A stretch of 64,000 nucleotides of DNA from Reticulitermes speratus (Eukaryota > Arthropoda > Insecta > Blattodea > Rhinotermitidae): positions 25,116,679 through 25,180,678 of the forward strand of contig JAJKFL010000010.1 of NCBI GenBank assembly GCA_021186555.1, given 5' to 3'. Below, one piece after another: positions 12,227 to 23,935 of this stretch (position 1 is the stretch's first letter; every line of letters begins with the position of its first letter). The translations under genes were made by a program, and so were the position numbers. A model generated the notes under the pieces. It was not told where the DNA came from. It made no database searches and saw nothing but the letters and a program-made list of their open reading frames with translations.

Positions 12227-14110
12227 CTGCTTGTGCACAGTAGTGTCATGTGTAGCGGGCCTGACAGTAGGAACTACTTGTGCACAGTAGTGTCATGTGT
12301 AGCGGGCCTGACAGTAGGAACTACTTGTGCACAGTAGTGTCATGTGTAGCGGGCCTGACAGTAGGAACTACTTGTGCACAGTAGTGTCATGTGTAGCGGG
12401 TCTGACAGTAGGAACTGCTTGTGCACAGTAGTGTCATGTGTAGCGGGCCTGACAGTAGGAACTACTTGTGCACAGTAGTGTCATGTGTAGCGGGCCTGAC
12501 AGTAGGAACTGCTTGTGCACAGTAGTGTCATGTGTAGCGGGCCTGACAGTAGGAACTGCTTGTGCACAGTAGTGTCATGTGTAGCGGGCCTGACAGTAGG
12601 AACTACTTGTGCACAGTAGTGTCATGTGTAGCGGGTCTGACAGTAGGAACTGCTTGTGCACAGTAGTGTCATGTGTAGCGGGCCTGACAGTAGGAACTAC
12701 TTGTGCACAGTAGTGTCATGTGTAGCGGGCCTGACAGTAGGAACTACTTGTGCACAGTAGTGTCATGTGTAGCGGGCCTGACAGTAGGAACTACTTGTGC
12801 ACAGTAGTGTCATGTGTAGCGGGTCTGACAGTAGGAACTGCTTGTGCACAGTAGTGTCATGTGTAGCGGGCCTGACAGTAGGAACTACTTGTGCACAGTA
12901 GTGTCATGTGTAGCGGGCCTGACAGTAGGAACTGCTTGTGCACAGTAGTGTCATGTGTAGCGGGCCTGACAGTAGGAACTGCTTGTGCACAGTAGTGTCA
13001 TGTGTAGCGGGCCTGACAGTAGGAACTACTTGTGCACAGTAGTGTCATGTGTAGCGGGCCTGACAGTAGGAACTGCTTGTGCACAGTAGTGTCATGTGTA
13101 GCGGGCCTGACAGTAGGAACTGCTTGTGCACAGTAGTGTCATGTGTAGCGGGCCTGACAGTAGGAACTACTTGTGCACAGTAGTGTCATGTGTAGCGGGC
13201 CTGACAGTAGGAACTACTTGTGCACAGTAGTGTCATGTGTAGCGGGTCTGACAGTAGGAACTGCTTGTGCACAGTAGTGTCATGTGTAGCGGGCCTGACA
13301 GTAGGAACTACTTGTGCACAGTAGTGTCATGTGTAGCGGGCCTGACAGTAGGAACTGCTTGTGCACAGTAGTGTCATGTGTAGCGGGCCTGACAGTAGGA
13401 ACTGCTTGTGCACAGTAGTGTCATGTGTAGCGGGCCTGACAGTAGGAACTACTTGTGCACAGTAGTGTCATGTGTAGCGGGTCTGACAGTAGGAACTGCT
13501 TGTGCACAGTAGTGTCATGTGTAGCGGGCCTGACAGTAGGAACTACTTGTGCACAGTAGTGTCATGTGTAGCGGGCCTGACAGTAGGAACTACTTGTGCA
13601 CAGTAGTGTCATGTGTAGCGGGCCTGACAGTAGGAACTACTTGTGCACAGTAGTGTCATGTGTAGCGGGTCTGACAGTAGGAACTGCTTGTGCACAGTAG
13701 TGTCATGTGTAGCGGGCCTGACAGTAGGAACTGCTTGTGCACAGTAGTGTCATGTGTAGCGGGCCTGACAGTAGGAACTACTTGTGCACAGTAGTGTCAT
13801 GTGTAGCGGGCCTGACAGTAGGAACTGCTTGTGCACAGTAGTGTCATGTGTAGCGGGCCTGACAGTAGGAACTACTTGTGCACAGTAGTGTCATGTGTAG
13901 CGGGCCTGACAGTAGGAACTACTTGTGCACAGTAGTGTCATGTGTAGCGGGCCTGACAGTAGGAACTGCTTGTGTACAGTAGTGTCATGTGTAGCGGGCC
14001 TGACAGTAGGAACTACTTGTGCACAGTAGTGTCATGTGTAGCGGGCCTGACAGTAGGAACTACTTGTGCACAGTAGTGTCATGTGTAGCGGGCTTGACAG
14101 TAGGAACTAA
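12227..14110. repeat. 47-bp tandem array, about 40 copies, with higher-order pattern
   Basis: The unit (key strings cttgtgcacagtagtgtcat and gtagcgggcctgacagtagg) repeats every 47 bp. Two variable sites distinguish copies: gcgggCct or gcgggTct, and aactAc or aactGc. Apart from these, copies are almost identical. Nearly every T copy also carries G, and blocks of eight to nine units recur in the same order. Confidence 0.95.
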
Positions 14111-14330
14111 GGGAAACGAATGTTGGAAAGCTCACAGGTTGGTACAGCTGAAGTTGTACCTGCATACGCCATCAAGGCGTACGGGCAAGTGGAGGCACAT
14201 CTCCATGCGTTCTTAAACTCAGCACTAGATGGCAATGAGTGGTCGACTTTACGGCCCAGTCCCTTTACCCGCGGTAGCCACTGAATAGGAGGCTGGGTGG
14301 GCCCCAGAGCGGGTCTGGACGTTTTTGACA
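14111..14330 (-). mobile_element. Diverged SINE family C fragment
   Basis: On the minus strand, the segments ggggcccacccagcctcc, gggtaaagggactgg and a tail through cagcactagatggcaatg match the better copies at 22001-22278 and 62041-62320. The tRNA-like head is not preserved. Confidence 0.6.
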
Positions 14331-14407
14331 AGAGCGGAATATGACGGTGACGATAAAACTGAACGTTTGTGCTTCATTGTACCTGTAAGACACTTGCTAC
14401 TATTGAC

Positions 14408-14489
14408 GCCGTGGACAACCCAACATGACGCCCCCCACCCCCACCAACGCCGTGCACAACCCAAAATGACGCCCCCCCCCACCAATCGC
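14408..14489 (+). repeat. Tandem duplication of about 41 bp
   Basis: Two adjacent copies of a segment starting gccgtg(g/c)acaacccaa and ending in a C-rich run. The surrounding 14331-14617 has no other recognised feature. Confidence 0.7.
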
Positions 14490-14617
14490 GTGCTCTTAGC
14501 TGCATTTCCAAACCCAAAAGTGGTCAAGCGATGTCAGTGTTAAGCCAAAAAGGCAGACTGTCTATGTTCGGATTGATATTTGGTTTTAAATGTCAGGTTG
14601 TGACGGGACGGCACGAT

Positions 14618-15365
14618 TATTGGTGCTATGTTATGTGACGTCATGTAGTGTGGTAGATGTGTACCGACGTTTCGGAGCAATCTCATACCACCGTTTTCAG
14701 TAGAAGAAACACTCTATCCTGAGGATGGCGGCAGTACGTTTATTGGTGCTATGTTATGTGACGTTATGTAGAGTGGTAGATGTGTACCGACGTTTCGGAG
14801 CAATCTGATACCACCGTTTTCAGTAGAAGAAACACTCTACCCTGAGGATGGCGGCAGTACGTTTATTGGTGCTATGTTATGTGACGTTATGTAGAGTGGT
14901 AGATGTGTACCGACGTTTCGAAGCAATATGATACCACCGTTTTCAGTAGAAGAAACACTCTACCCTGAGGATGGCGGAAGCACGTTTATTGGTGCTATGT
15001 TATGTGACGTTGTGTAGTGTGGTAGTGTACCGACGTTTCGGAGCAATCTCATACCACCGTTTTCAGTAGAAGAAACACTCTACCCTGAGGATGGCGGCAG
15101 TACGTTTATTGGTGCTATGTTATGTGACGTTATGTAGAGTGGTAGATGTGTACCGACGTTTCGGAGCAATCTGATACCACCGTTTTCAGTAGAAGAAACA
15201 CTCTACCCTGAGGATGGCGGCAGCACGTTTATTGGTGGTATGTTATGTGACGTTGTGTAGTGTGGTAGTGTACCGACGTTTCGGAGCAATCTGATACCAC
15301 CGTTTACAGTAGAAGAAACACTACCCTGAGGATGGCGGCAGCACGTTTCTACGAAACGACGGTAC
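14618..15365. repeat. Tandem array (120-123 bp, 6 units) of a hammerhead-like repeat
   Basis: Six units start at ttattggtgctatgttatg, with gacgtttcgg at 14666, 14789, 14912, 15032, 15155 and 15275. Read on the minus strand, each unit has CTGAAAA, a stem-loop and CCGAAACGTC. Read on the plus strand, each has CTGAGGATGG. The last unit continues on the plus strand into CGAAACGAC (about 15348-15356). The boxes resemble those of hammerhead ribozymes in Penelope-like elements, but the minus-strand box has A where G is expected, so activity is doubtful. Confidence 0.75.
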
Positions 15366-15500
15366 CCATCTACTAGACTACATGACGTCACATCCTGCGG
15401 TGTTCCCGACGTTGAAATGCGTCGGTTGCTGAGGAATGATTAAGCTGGGGGATGCCGGTATTATAGGAAGTGGCGTTGCGTCGCTCCTTAAGTGGTTTTA

Positions 15501-15536
15501 GACGTTTCGATGGACTTTTATGATCCATTCTTCATC
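15501..15536 (-). ncRNA. Hammerhead-like motif, degenerate
   Basis: On the minus strand: ATGAAGA (first C of CTGANGA replaced by A), then ATGGA ... TCCAT pairing around a loop, then CGAAACGTC. Stem II can pair fully, but the catalytic C is altered. It lies just beyond the tandem hammerhead-like array. The flank 15537-15839 holds nothing else I recognise. Confidence 0.5.
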
Positions 15537-15839
15537 GATCTTGAACCCCCGAGGATGGACAGGACACGTTCCTTTGAAGCAGTGTCACTTCCCTGCAGAA
15601 GGCAGTCCTCTATGACACCGCTGATAGAACCTGAAGACTCACACGGCTCCCCAAGACAAGCCAGATGTTGCAATGTGGCGACTCGCCAGCAGTTCAGCCA
15701 CAACGGACAGTTCAATTGTCTATAGCTCTCACGTCAATAACATATCAGCGAAGCTGGCTTGTCTGGGGACGAGAGTTCGTACCTCCGTTGAGTTCCGGTT
15801 AGATGACAAACGGAATTACCGATCACTGGATACTGAAAC

Positions 15840-16425
15840 AACACTGCCCACGGTTCACCTTCAGAATGTCATACGGTGTCACGGTACACGTGTAAGTGTA
15901 CACACGGTGTCACGGTACACGTGTAAGTGTAATTTCATGTACGCCCACAACAAAAGTACGACATTCCCTGCGCCAATTTTCACGAAACTGTCAAAATTTC
16001 ATCGGCATTTTGTGCAGACCTCCTGTACCAAATTTCATTGCAATCGGACGAAAAGTGTACAAAACTGTTAAAATTTAATTTACGCTCTCAAGTGAATTAT
16101 GGTTTTCGTTTCACCAATTTTCACGAAACTTTTTACTACCCAACAGAATTTCGTGGAGATCATATGCACCGAATTTCGCCCAGATCGGTCACGAAATATC
16201 GAGAGCACTGGACAAAAATGCATGTACTCCCTACGACAGTCACTGCTTCCATCTTCGTCATGAAACTCACGCTCGCTCGACAACGTTTTGTAAAGAAATA
16301 CTACACCGAGTTTCATAAAAATCTGTCGAACGGTTGTCGCTGATACTACGTCACAAGCAGACGGACGGACGGACGGAAGTGGTCGCCACATAAGCAATTA
16401 TTTTTTGTTACTTTCTATGAAACGC
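15840..16425 (+). mobile_element. Interspersed repeat ending in (ACGG)n, unclassified
   Basis: The family is recognised by gtcatacggtgtcacggtac at its left end, repeated ttttcacgaaact and accgaatttc segments inside, and (gacg)n near 16360-16380 followed by a conserved tail (gaaacgcctaag). Other copies are at 18804-19170 and, interrupted by insertions, at 46991-48650. A 31-bp piece (cacacggtgtcacggtacac) is duplicated at 15870-15930. No protein motif is seen. Confidence 0.7.
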
Positions 16426-16548
16426 CTAAGAGTGTGAGTTATTGGGATTCTACAGCAAATACACTAATTATTGGGAAGGGAAATGTCGTGACTTGTTAGA
16501 GCAGAAAGTTGGAATTCGCCTGCGGGAAGCACGAAGCGACGTCAGGGT

Positions 16549-16622
16549 GCTGACCTCGCGAGGACTGCGAGGTGTCCGTGTCCGGCCGGCTGACCTCGCG
16601 AGGTGTCCGTGTCCGGCCGGCG
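16549..16622 (+). repeat. Short GC-rich direct duplication
   Basis: gctgacctcgcgagg and tgtccgtgtccggccgg each occur twice within 74 bp. The rest of 16426-16767 has no recognised feature. Confidence 0.7.
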
Positions 16623-16767
16623 CACGTAAATTAGCTACGTAAATAGGGTGGGAGAAGACTTACACGAAAAGCGAGAAGTGAACAAAAGACACGGACACGA
16701 CAAAGAACACATAAAGGATAGAAAGAGGAAACATAGTTATGGCTGTTTCCACGGGGCAGAGCCCTTC

Positions 16768-17290
16768 CTGAGAAGCTGACAGTTTCACAGCACGTTTCCG
16801 CATTCTACAGGAACCGAAGGTTCATTACCGTGTTCACAACAGCCCGCCACCTGTCCCTGTCATGAATCAGATGAACCCAGTCTACCTCCACCCATCTGAT
16901 TACTTTACGACCAATTTTAATATTATCACGTTATCTATGACTAGGTCTTCCAAGTGGTCTCCTTCCGTCAGGTTTCCACACCAAAAATCTGTACGCATCT
17001 ATCCTCTCCCCCATACGTGCTACATGCCCCACCCAGCTCATTTCTCCTGATTTGATCACGCTAATAATATTTGGTGAGCAGTACAATTCATGAAGCTCCT
17101 CATCATGAAATTTTCTCCAGTTTCCTGTTACTTACCCCCTCTTAGACCCAAATACCCTCCTAAGCACTCTATTCTCGAACACCCTCAGCCGATGTTCCTC
17201 CCTTAATGAGACTGGCCAAGTTTCACACCCATACAAAACAACAGCAGAATTCTAGTTCCTTATACGTACTCTTTACATTGTTAGATAGCG
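16768..17290 (-). pseudogene. LINE 3'-end fragment (C-terminal ORF2 region), decayed
   Basis: On the minus strand this matches, segment by segment, the C-terminal region of the LINE at 54027-54600: the tract encoding a conserved CETW...LREEHR-like segment (about 17180-17235), then the segments around 16900-17100, then the 3' noncoding end with accgaaggttcattaccg. Frameshifts and stops break the frame. It is 5'-truncated at about 17290. Confidence 0.75.
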
Positions 17291-17624
17291 AACGGCAAAA
17301 GATTACAGCAGACAGTTATAAAAACGGAGAAACTGAAAGACAGTAAGATTACGGTCTTCTATAGTGTGACACCGTGTAGTTTGGTCGGTTGGCGCCAATG
17401 AGTTCTGACAGATTTTTCTCACACAAAATAATCCAACATACAACGAACAATTTTCTCAGAAGATATCAGCCATCATGATTCACCATGATTTATATTCCAA
17501 TTAATAAAACACCTTAACAATGAGCACAGATTGAGGTACTGCAGCAGAGATCATAAAGGAGAACACACAAACACTTCCGAGGGACAGCTTGACACTTTAA
17601 AGACGAAATGTAACCTGACTTATG
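17291..17624. other. No recognised gene; possible single arm of an inverted-repeat element
   Basis: At about 17350-17390, ggtcttctatagtgtgacac resembles one arm of the elements at 24301 and 63650, but no opposite arm was found. Nothing else was recognised. Confidence 0.35.
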
Positions 17625-18803
17625 TATAAAGACTTAGTCCGTACCGAGCAGTAAACACACTCCGTCTCAGTTATACAAACCAGTCAGTTAATGTTGTACA
17701 GTGAAATAATCGCTGTTTGTTCTGAGATCCACACAAAACACATAAATACAGTCCGTACCGCGCAGTAAACACACTCCGTCTCAGTTATACAAACCAGTCA
17801 GTTAATGTTGTACAGTGAAATAATCGCTGTTTGTTCTGAGATCCACACAAAACACATAAATACAGTCCGTACCGCGCAGTAAACACACTCCGTCTCAGTT
17901 ATACAAACCAGTCAGTTAATGTTGTACAGTGAAATAATCGCTGTTTGTTCTGAGATCCACACAAAACACATAAATACAGTCCGTACCGCGCAGTAAACAC
18001 ACTCCGTCTCAGTTATACAAACCAGTCAGTTAATGTTGTACAGTGAAATAATCGCTGTTTGTTCTGAGATCCACACAAAACACATAAATACAGTCCGTAC
18101 CGCGCAGTAAACACACTCCGTCTCAGTTATACAAACCAGTCAGTTAATGCTGTACAGTGAAATAATCGCTGTTTGTTCTGAGATCCACACAAAACACATA
18201 AATACAGTCCGTACCGCGCAGTAAACACACTCCGTCTCAGTTATACAAACCAGTCAGTTAATGCTGTACAGTGAAATAATCGCTGTTTGTTCTGAGATCC
18301 ACACAAAACACATAAATACAGTCCGTACCGCGCAGTAAACACACTCCGTCTCAGTTATACAAACCAGTCAGTTAATGCTGTACAGTGAAATAATCGCTGT
18401 TTGTTCTGAGATCCACACAAAACACATAAATACAGTCCGTACCGCGCAGTAAACACACTCCGTCTCAGTTATACAAACCAGTCAGTTAATGCTGTACAGT
18501 GAAATAATCGCTGTTTGTTCTGAGATCCACACAAAACACATAAATACAGTCCGTACCGCGCAGTAAACACACTCCGTCTCAGTTATACAAACCAGTCAGT
18601 TAATGCTGTACAGTGAAATAATCGCTGTTTGTTCTGAGATCCACACAAAACACATAAATACAGTCCGTACCGCGCAGTAAACACACTCCGTCTCAGTTAT
18701 ACAAACCAGTCAGTTAATGTTGTACAGTGAAATAATCGCTGTTTGTTCTGAGATCCACACAACACACATAAATACAGTGTGTGGGCAGAACGTAGAAATT
18801 GTG
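17625..18803 (-). repeat. 114-bp satellite array E, about 10 copies, terminus truncated
   Basis: Ten units from 17638 to about 18775 in the minus orientation. The terminus begins (gtgtgggcagaacgtag) but breaks at about 18803, where it joins an (ACGG)n-type repeat. Confidence 0.92.
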
Positions 18804-19170
18804 TAATTCCATTTACACCCACAACAAAAGTACGACCTTCCCTGTTACTTTGCAGACAACTCATAAATCCCCAACGACCTTAAGTCCAAACAACCGACAC
18901 GAACTCCCACCCAAATCAGTCACAAAAGTGTACAAAGCCGGTACAAATTCAATTACCCTCCTTACGCACAGCACGACTGCCAGTCAGCGGATTTTAACGA
19001 CACTGGAGCTTTCTGCACAATTCTTGTAAGGACGTCTGTACCGAATTTCATAAAAATTCGGCGAAAGGTTCTGCCGCTGACTGTAGGGCACACAAGGACA
19101 GACGGACGGACATGTCTCCACAAAAGTCGTCCCATTTTTCTCTTCGTAAAGAACGCCCAAAACCAGAACA
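18804..19170 (+). mobile_element. Second copy of the (ACGG)n-tailed interspersed repeat
   Basis: It shares tacacccacaacaaaagtac, ctgtaccgaatttcataaa, cagacggacggac and cgtaaagaacgcccaaaa with 15930-16420. It is diverged and internally deleted. Confidence 0.65.
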
Positions 19171-19615
19171 CATGACTAAGTAAGTCAGAGAACTCAGAGT
19201 ATAACGACAGCATTTAACCACTATAGTGTGTTTTAAGAATGCCGAGCGCCACATGCAGCCGGCTTACACACTCACCTCCGAAACGCCGTGTGCAGGTGTC
19301 CCGAGATGGTGTCGGTTTGTGCCCAACGCACGGAACAGAAAGTGTTTTAAAAGTGGACAGGGGCACAAAAAGAGAGAAGTGCTTTTAGAAGGCACGTTGT
19401 CGCAAATAACATCTAAATATTGACCTTGAACTTGATGACCAATCAGGTACAAAGATGCGAGGAGGAGGGGCAAACTGTGGGATACGAAGTGGGGGAGTTG
19501 CAAAACCTGCTTCTGTTCGAGATAAAATGAAAATCGCACACTTGTTGCTTTGACCGAGGGTGCTAACCTGACTCCCTCTAATGGAATGCTGCCACGCCCG
19601 AGACCATTTATTAAC
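19171..19615. other. Interval with no recognised feature
   Basis: About 445 bp without a recognised domain, RNA or repeat. Part of it (cgtggcagcattccattaga in the reverse complement, about 19585-19600) also follows the satellite terminus near 30960, so a longer duplicated context accompanies some satellite copies. Confidence 0.45.
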
Positions 19616-21540
19616 CTCTAAAGCCCAGTGGTTACTATATGTACCACCATGTTTAACATTCACAAATTCTACGTTCTGCCCACACAGTGTATTTATGTGT
19701 TTTGTGTGGATCTCAGAACAAACAGCGATTATTTCACTGTACAACATTAACTGACTGGTTTGTATAACTGAGACGGAGTGTGTTTACTGCGCGGTACGGA
19801 CTGTATTTATGTGTTTTGTGTGGATCTCAGAACAAACAGCGATTATTTCACTGTACAGCATTAACTGACTGGTTTGTATAACTGAGACGGAGTGTGTTTA
19901 CTGCGCGGTACGGACTGTATTTATGTGTTTTGTGTGGATCTCAGAACAAACAGCGATTATTTCACTGTACAACATTAACTGACTGGTTTGTATAACTGAG
20001 ACGGAGTGTGTTTACTGCGCGGTACGGACTGTATTTATGTGTTTTGTGTGGATCTCAGAACAAACAGCGATTATTTCACTGTACAACATTAACTGACTGG
20101 TTTGTATAACTGAGACGGAGTGTGTTTACTGCGCGGTACGGACTGTATTTATGTGTTTTGTGTGGATCTCAGAACAAACAGCGATTATTTCACTGTACAA
20201 CATTAACTGACTGGTTTGTATAACTGAGACGGAGTGTGTTTACTGCGCGGTACGGACTGTATTTATGTGTTTTGTGTGGATCTCAGAACAAACAGCGATT
20301 ATTTCACTGTACAACATTAACTGACTGGTTTGTATAACTGAGACGGAGTGTGTTTACTGCGCGGTACGGACTGTATTTATGTGTTTTGTGTGGATCTCAG
20401 AACAACAGCGATTATTTCACTGTACAACATTAACTGACTGGTTTGTATAACTGAGACGGAGTGTGTTTACTGCGCGGTACGGACTGTATTTATGTGTTTT
20501 GTGTGGATCTCAGAACAAACAGCGATTATTTCACTGTACAACATTAACTGACTGGTTTGTATAACTGAGAAGGAGTGTGTTTACTGCGCGGTACGGACTG
20601 TATTTATGTGTTTTGTGTGGATCTCAGAACAAACAGCGATTATTTCACTGTACAACATTAACTGACTGGTTTGTAATACTGAGACGGAGTGTGTTTACTG
20701 CGCGGTACGGACTGTATTTATGTGTTTTGTGTGGATCTCAGAACAAACAGCGATTATTTCACTGTACAACATTAACTGACTGGTTTGTAATACTGAGACG
20801 GAGTGTGTTTACTGCGCGGTACGGACTGTATTTATGTGTTTTGTGTGGATCTCAGAACAAACAGCGATTATTTCACTGTACAACATTAACTGACTGGTTT
20901 GTATAACTGAGACGGAGTGTGTTTACTGCGCGGTACGGACTGTATTTATGTGTTTTGTGTGGATCTCAGAACAAACAGCGATTATTTCACTGTACAACAT
21001 TAACTGACTGGTTTGTATAACTGAGACGGAGTGTGTTTACTGCGCGGTACGGACTGTATTTATGTGTTTTGTGTGGATCTCAGAACAAACAGCGATTATT
21101 TCACTGTACAACATTAACTGACTGGTTTGTGTAACTGAGACGGAGTGTGTTTACTGCACGGTACGGACTGTATTTATGTGTTTTGTGTGGATCTCAGAAC
21201 AAACAGCGATTATTTCACTGTACAACATTAACTGACTGGTTTGTATAACTGAGACGGAGTGTGTTTACTGCGCGGTACGGACTGTATTTATGTGTTTTGT
21301 GTGGATCTCAGAACAAACAGCGATTATTTCACTGTACAGCATTAACTGACTGGTTTGTATAACTGAGACGGAGTGTGTTTACTGCGCGGTACGGACTGTA
21401 TTTATGTGTTTTGTGTGGATCTCAGAACAAACAGCGATTATTTCACTGTACAGCATTAACTGACTGGTTTGTATAACTGAGACGGAGTGTGTTTACTGCA
21501 CGGTACGAGCTGAATATTTATATGCAATTCAAGTTAATCT
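19616..21540 (+). repeat. 114-bp satellite array F with terminus, about 16 copies
   Basis: The terminus is 19624-19690, followed by sixteen units. The right AT-rich end is gaatatttatatgcaattc. Two adjacent units (about 20670 and 20784) read gtaatactgag instead of gtataactgag, which removes the usual stop and opens a three-unit frame. This is a chance result of the 114-bp length. Confidence 0.93.
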
Positions 21541-21776
21541 TGGCACTGCGCTACAAGCCGGAAGTTCGCGGGTTCGATTCCCGACAGTGTCATTGAAATT
21601 TTTCATTGACATAATCCTTCCGGCCGCACTATGACCCTGGGGTCGACTCAGCCTCTAACAGAAATGAGTACCAGGCATATATCCTGGGGATAAAGGCGGC
21701 CGGTGTGTAGGGCTGACAATTTTACCACCCTCATGTGCCGACTGTCTATAAATTTGGGAGCCTCAACCTCATGGCT
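21541..21776 (+). mobile_element. tRNA-derived SINE, family A, 3'-truncated
   Basis: The B box GGTTCGATTCCC (about 21571) is followed by the body typical of this family (tcgactcagcctctaacag, aaggcggccggtg, catgtgccgactgtctataa). The A-box part is partly lost against the satellite end. Other copies are at 42471, 46062 and 53340. Confidence 0.8.
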
Positions 21777-22000
21777 TGCCGACCAAACAGCAACTAAAGT
21801 CAACGTTCCTTCCACAAGTGTTCAACTTGTACGCAGTTCCAGACGCAGCAGCCTCTACACATTTAACATTTACTGCAGACCCTCGAGTGTACGGACTAAC
21901 GGGGGGAGTGGGCGGTCCGACAATGCCGATTGTTCGGTACTTCCGAATTATGTGTATATACATAGCCTAAAACCTAAGCAAAGCAGTGATGCAGTAAGCT

Positions 22001-22278
22001 AAAGGTAAAGTTCTCCCTATAACAGGCCATGAAGGTCCAGAGGGGGAGTAGAGGTGTAGCTCTACTCTTTCTTTAACATCGGCGCTAGATGAGGGTGGGT
22101 GTTCATCGCCACGCCCCGGCCGCTTTACCCCCGGGAATGGCCCGATACCCATTGTACAGGAGGCTTGGTAGGCCCCAGGGCCGGTCTGGACGGGTGCTGA
22201 AAATCTCGCCCCCACCGGGATTCGATCCCAGGACCGTCCAGCTCGTAGCGAGTCGCTATACCGACTGAGCTATAACAA
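22001..22278 (-). mobile_element. tRNA-derived SINE, family C
   Basis: On the minus strand, the tRNA-like head has an A box (tagctcagtcggtatag) and a B box region (GGGATTCGATCCC is visible on the plus strand at about 22217). The body has ctacc(a/c)agcctcctgtacaa and gggggtaaagcggccggg. The 3' end is cctggaccttcatggcctg. The interval 21777-22000 before it has no recognised feature. Confidence 0.82.
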
Positions 22279-22769
22279 TATGCAGCTTGTAATATATTTA
22301 ATGTCATTATCGTGTACTGTTTGAATTCTAAATCAGGTACCGGCAGCATTATAATGACAATCAAACAACTTTAACTGCAAGGCAGAATTATCAATTCGAT
22401 TCGCGCGATGTTGGCCACAAAATGAACTGCGCTGTAAATTATTCACGACAGACAGACAGACGGACAGACCACACAGTGAATGACAATGACAGCACACATT
22501 CAGTCTAGCCTCGTGACGATTCAGCGAACAAAGACCGCGCGCTGATTCATCATTCGTGATTCGTGATTCGAAGATACACAGACGGTCATCATCAGAGCTA
22601 ACATCCGCAGTACAGAAACACATGTGCAGAAAAAAGGTACAAATATATTCAGTACGACTGTGAAGGCGGAGAATTTGCAAACATCACAAAGCCATTTACA
22701 AACTAAACACGAGGTGCAATGGCACAGGGTGACACTTTACACTCCTGAAGAGCAAACCAACTTAAAGTA
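22279..22769. other. Interval with no recognised gene; short CAGA microsatellite
   Basis: A short (CAGA)n run lies at about 22446-22468. Otherwise no coding or repeat signature was recognised. Confidence 0.4.
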
Positions 22770-22889
22770 CAGGGTGTTTCTTTTATCCTGTCCCCGAGCA
22801 AGGCAGCTTTATCGCACAGAAAAACTGCATCCGCCGGGACATACAGTGATAGCTGGTGTGCCTAGGGACACGATAAAAGGGACACTCTG
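22770..22889. mobile_element. Candidate MITE of about 120 bp with terminal inverted repeats
   Basis: The left end (cagggtgtttcttttatcct) and the reverse complement of the right end (cagagtgtcccttttatcgt) pair over about 25 bp with few mismatches. The interior is noncoding. No clear target-site duplication is visible, so the family is not assigned. Confidence 0.5.
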
Positions 22890-22936
22890 GAATTCCAGTC
22901 GTAAGATAAGAGTAATATTATTTTGAGAACTATTGG

Positions 22937-23012
22937 GTTTCTGGACTTCGTCCATCATCCGGAAATCTAAAATAACGACGTTTCGGAAATTGGATCTGCT
23001 TCCGTCCTCAGG
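22937..23012 (-). ncRNA. Two hammerhead-like motifs in tandem
   Basis: Minus strand. The upstream copy at 22977-23012 reads CTGAGGA, one extra base, a GGAA/TTCC stem around a loop, then GAAACGTC, so both catalytic boxes match consensus. The downstream copy at 22937-22961 reads CGGATGA (one substitution in the box), then a perfect GGAC/GTCC hairpin and GAAAC. Tandem same-strand pairs are what the flanking repeats of Penelope-like elements carry. No reverse transcriptase is nearby. Confidence 0.6.
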
Positions 23013-23036
23013 TGAAGGGTGAGGGAGACACCTACT

Positions 23037-23730
23037 CAGTTGGGTCCCTTAGAGCTTACCTCAATCACTGGGCCTTCTGTTGGGTCCCTTAGATAGAGCT
23101 ATCCTCAGTCACTGGGCCTTCTGTTGGGTCCCTTAGACAGAGCTATCGTCAATCACTGGGCCTTCTGTTGGGTCCCTTAGACATAGCTATCGTCAATCAC
23201 TGGGCCTTCTGTTGGGTCCCTTAGACAGAGCTATCCTCAATCACTGGGCCTTCTGTTGGGTCCCTTAGACTGAGCTATCGTCAATCACTGGGCCTTCTGT
23301 TGGGTCCCCTAGATAGAGCTATCCTCAATCACTGGACCTTCTGTTGGGTCCCTTAGACAGAGCTATCGTCAATCACTGGGCCTTCTGTTGGGTCCTTTAG
23401 ACATAGCTATCCTCAATCACTGGGCCTTCTGTTGGGTCCCTTAGATAGAGCTATCCTCAATCACTGGACCTTCTGTTGGGTCCCTTAGACAAAGCTATCG
23501 TCAATCACTGGGTTTTCTGTTGGGTCCCTTAGGCTAAGCTATCCTCAATCACTGGGCCTTCTGTTGGGTCCCTTAGATAGAGCTATCGTCAATCACTGGG
23601 CCTTCTGTTGGGTCCCTTAGACTGAGCTATCCTCAATCACTGGGCCTTCTGTTGGGTCCCGTTATATAGAGCTATCCTCAATCACTGGGCCTTCTGTTGG
23701 GTCCTTTAGACAGAGCTAACCTCAATCATT
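23037..23730. repeat. 44-bp tandem array, about 16 copies
   Basis: The unit gttgggtcccttagacagag ... caatcactgggccttct repeats every 44 bp, with recurrent variants at atcGtc/atcCtc and gaCa/gaTa. It starts 25 bp beyond the hammerhead-like pair. Confidence 0.95.
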
Positions 23731-23935
23731 GCACAAATAACACTATTTTACATAAAATCGTTAACAAATAGTACAAAACACACAACTTTTGTAATAAACA
23801 GACTAAATTTGATTTCAATGCAATGTTTGAGAACGGAGTTGTCAGATGTACCTAACAAACATAAAACAGCACAACACTGGAGAAAATTACATAATGATAA
23901 ACATCATAAATTGAATCCTTCATAAAACATCATTA

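Noticed and set aside
12227..14110. Possible CRISPR array
   Set aside because: Units are contiguous with no unique spacers, and the genome is animal; the same applies to the other arrays.
20577..20906. Three-unit open frame in the 114-bp satellite
   Set aside because: Two units lost a stop by a small change; the other satellite copies keep it, and no coding constraint is visible.
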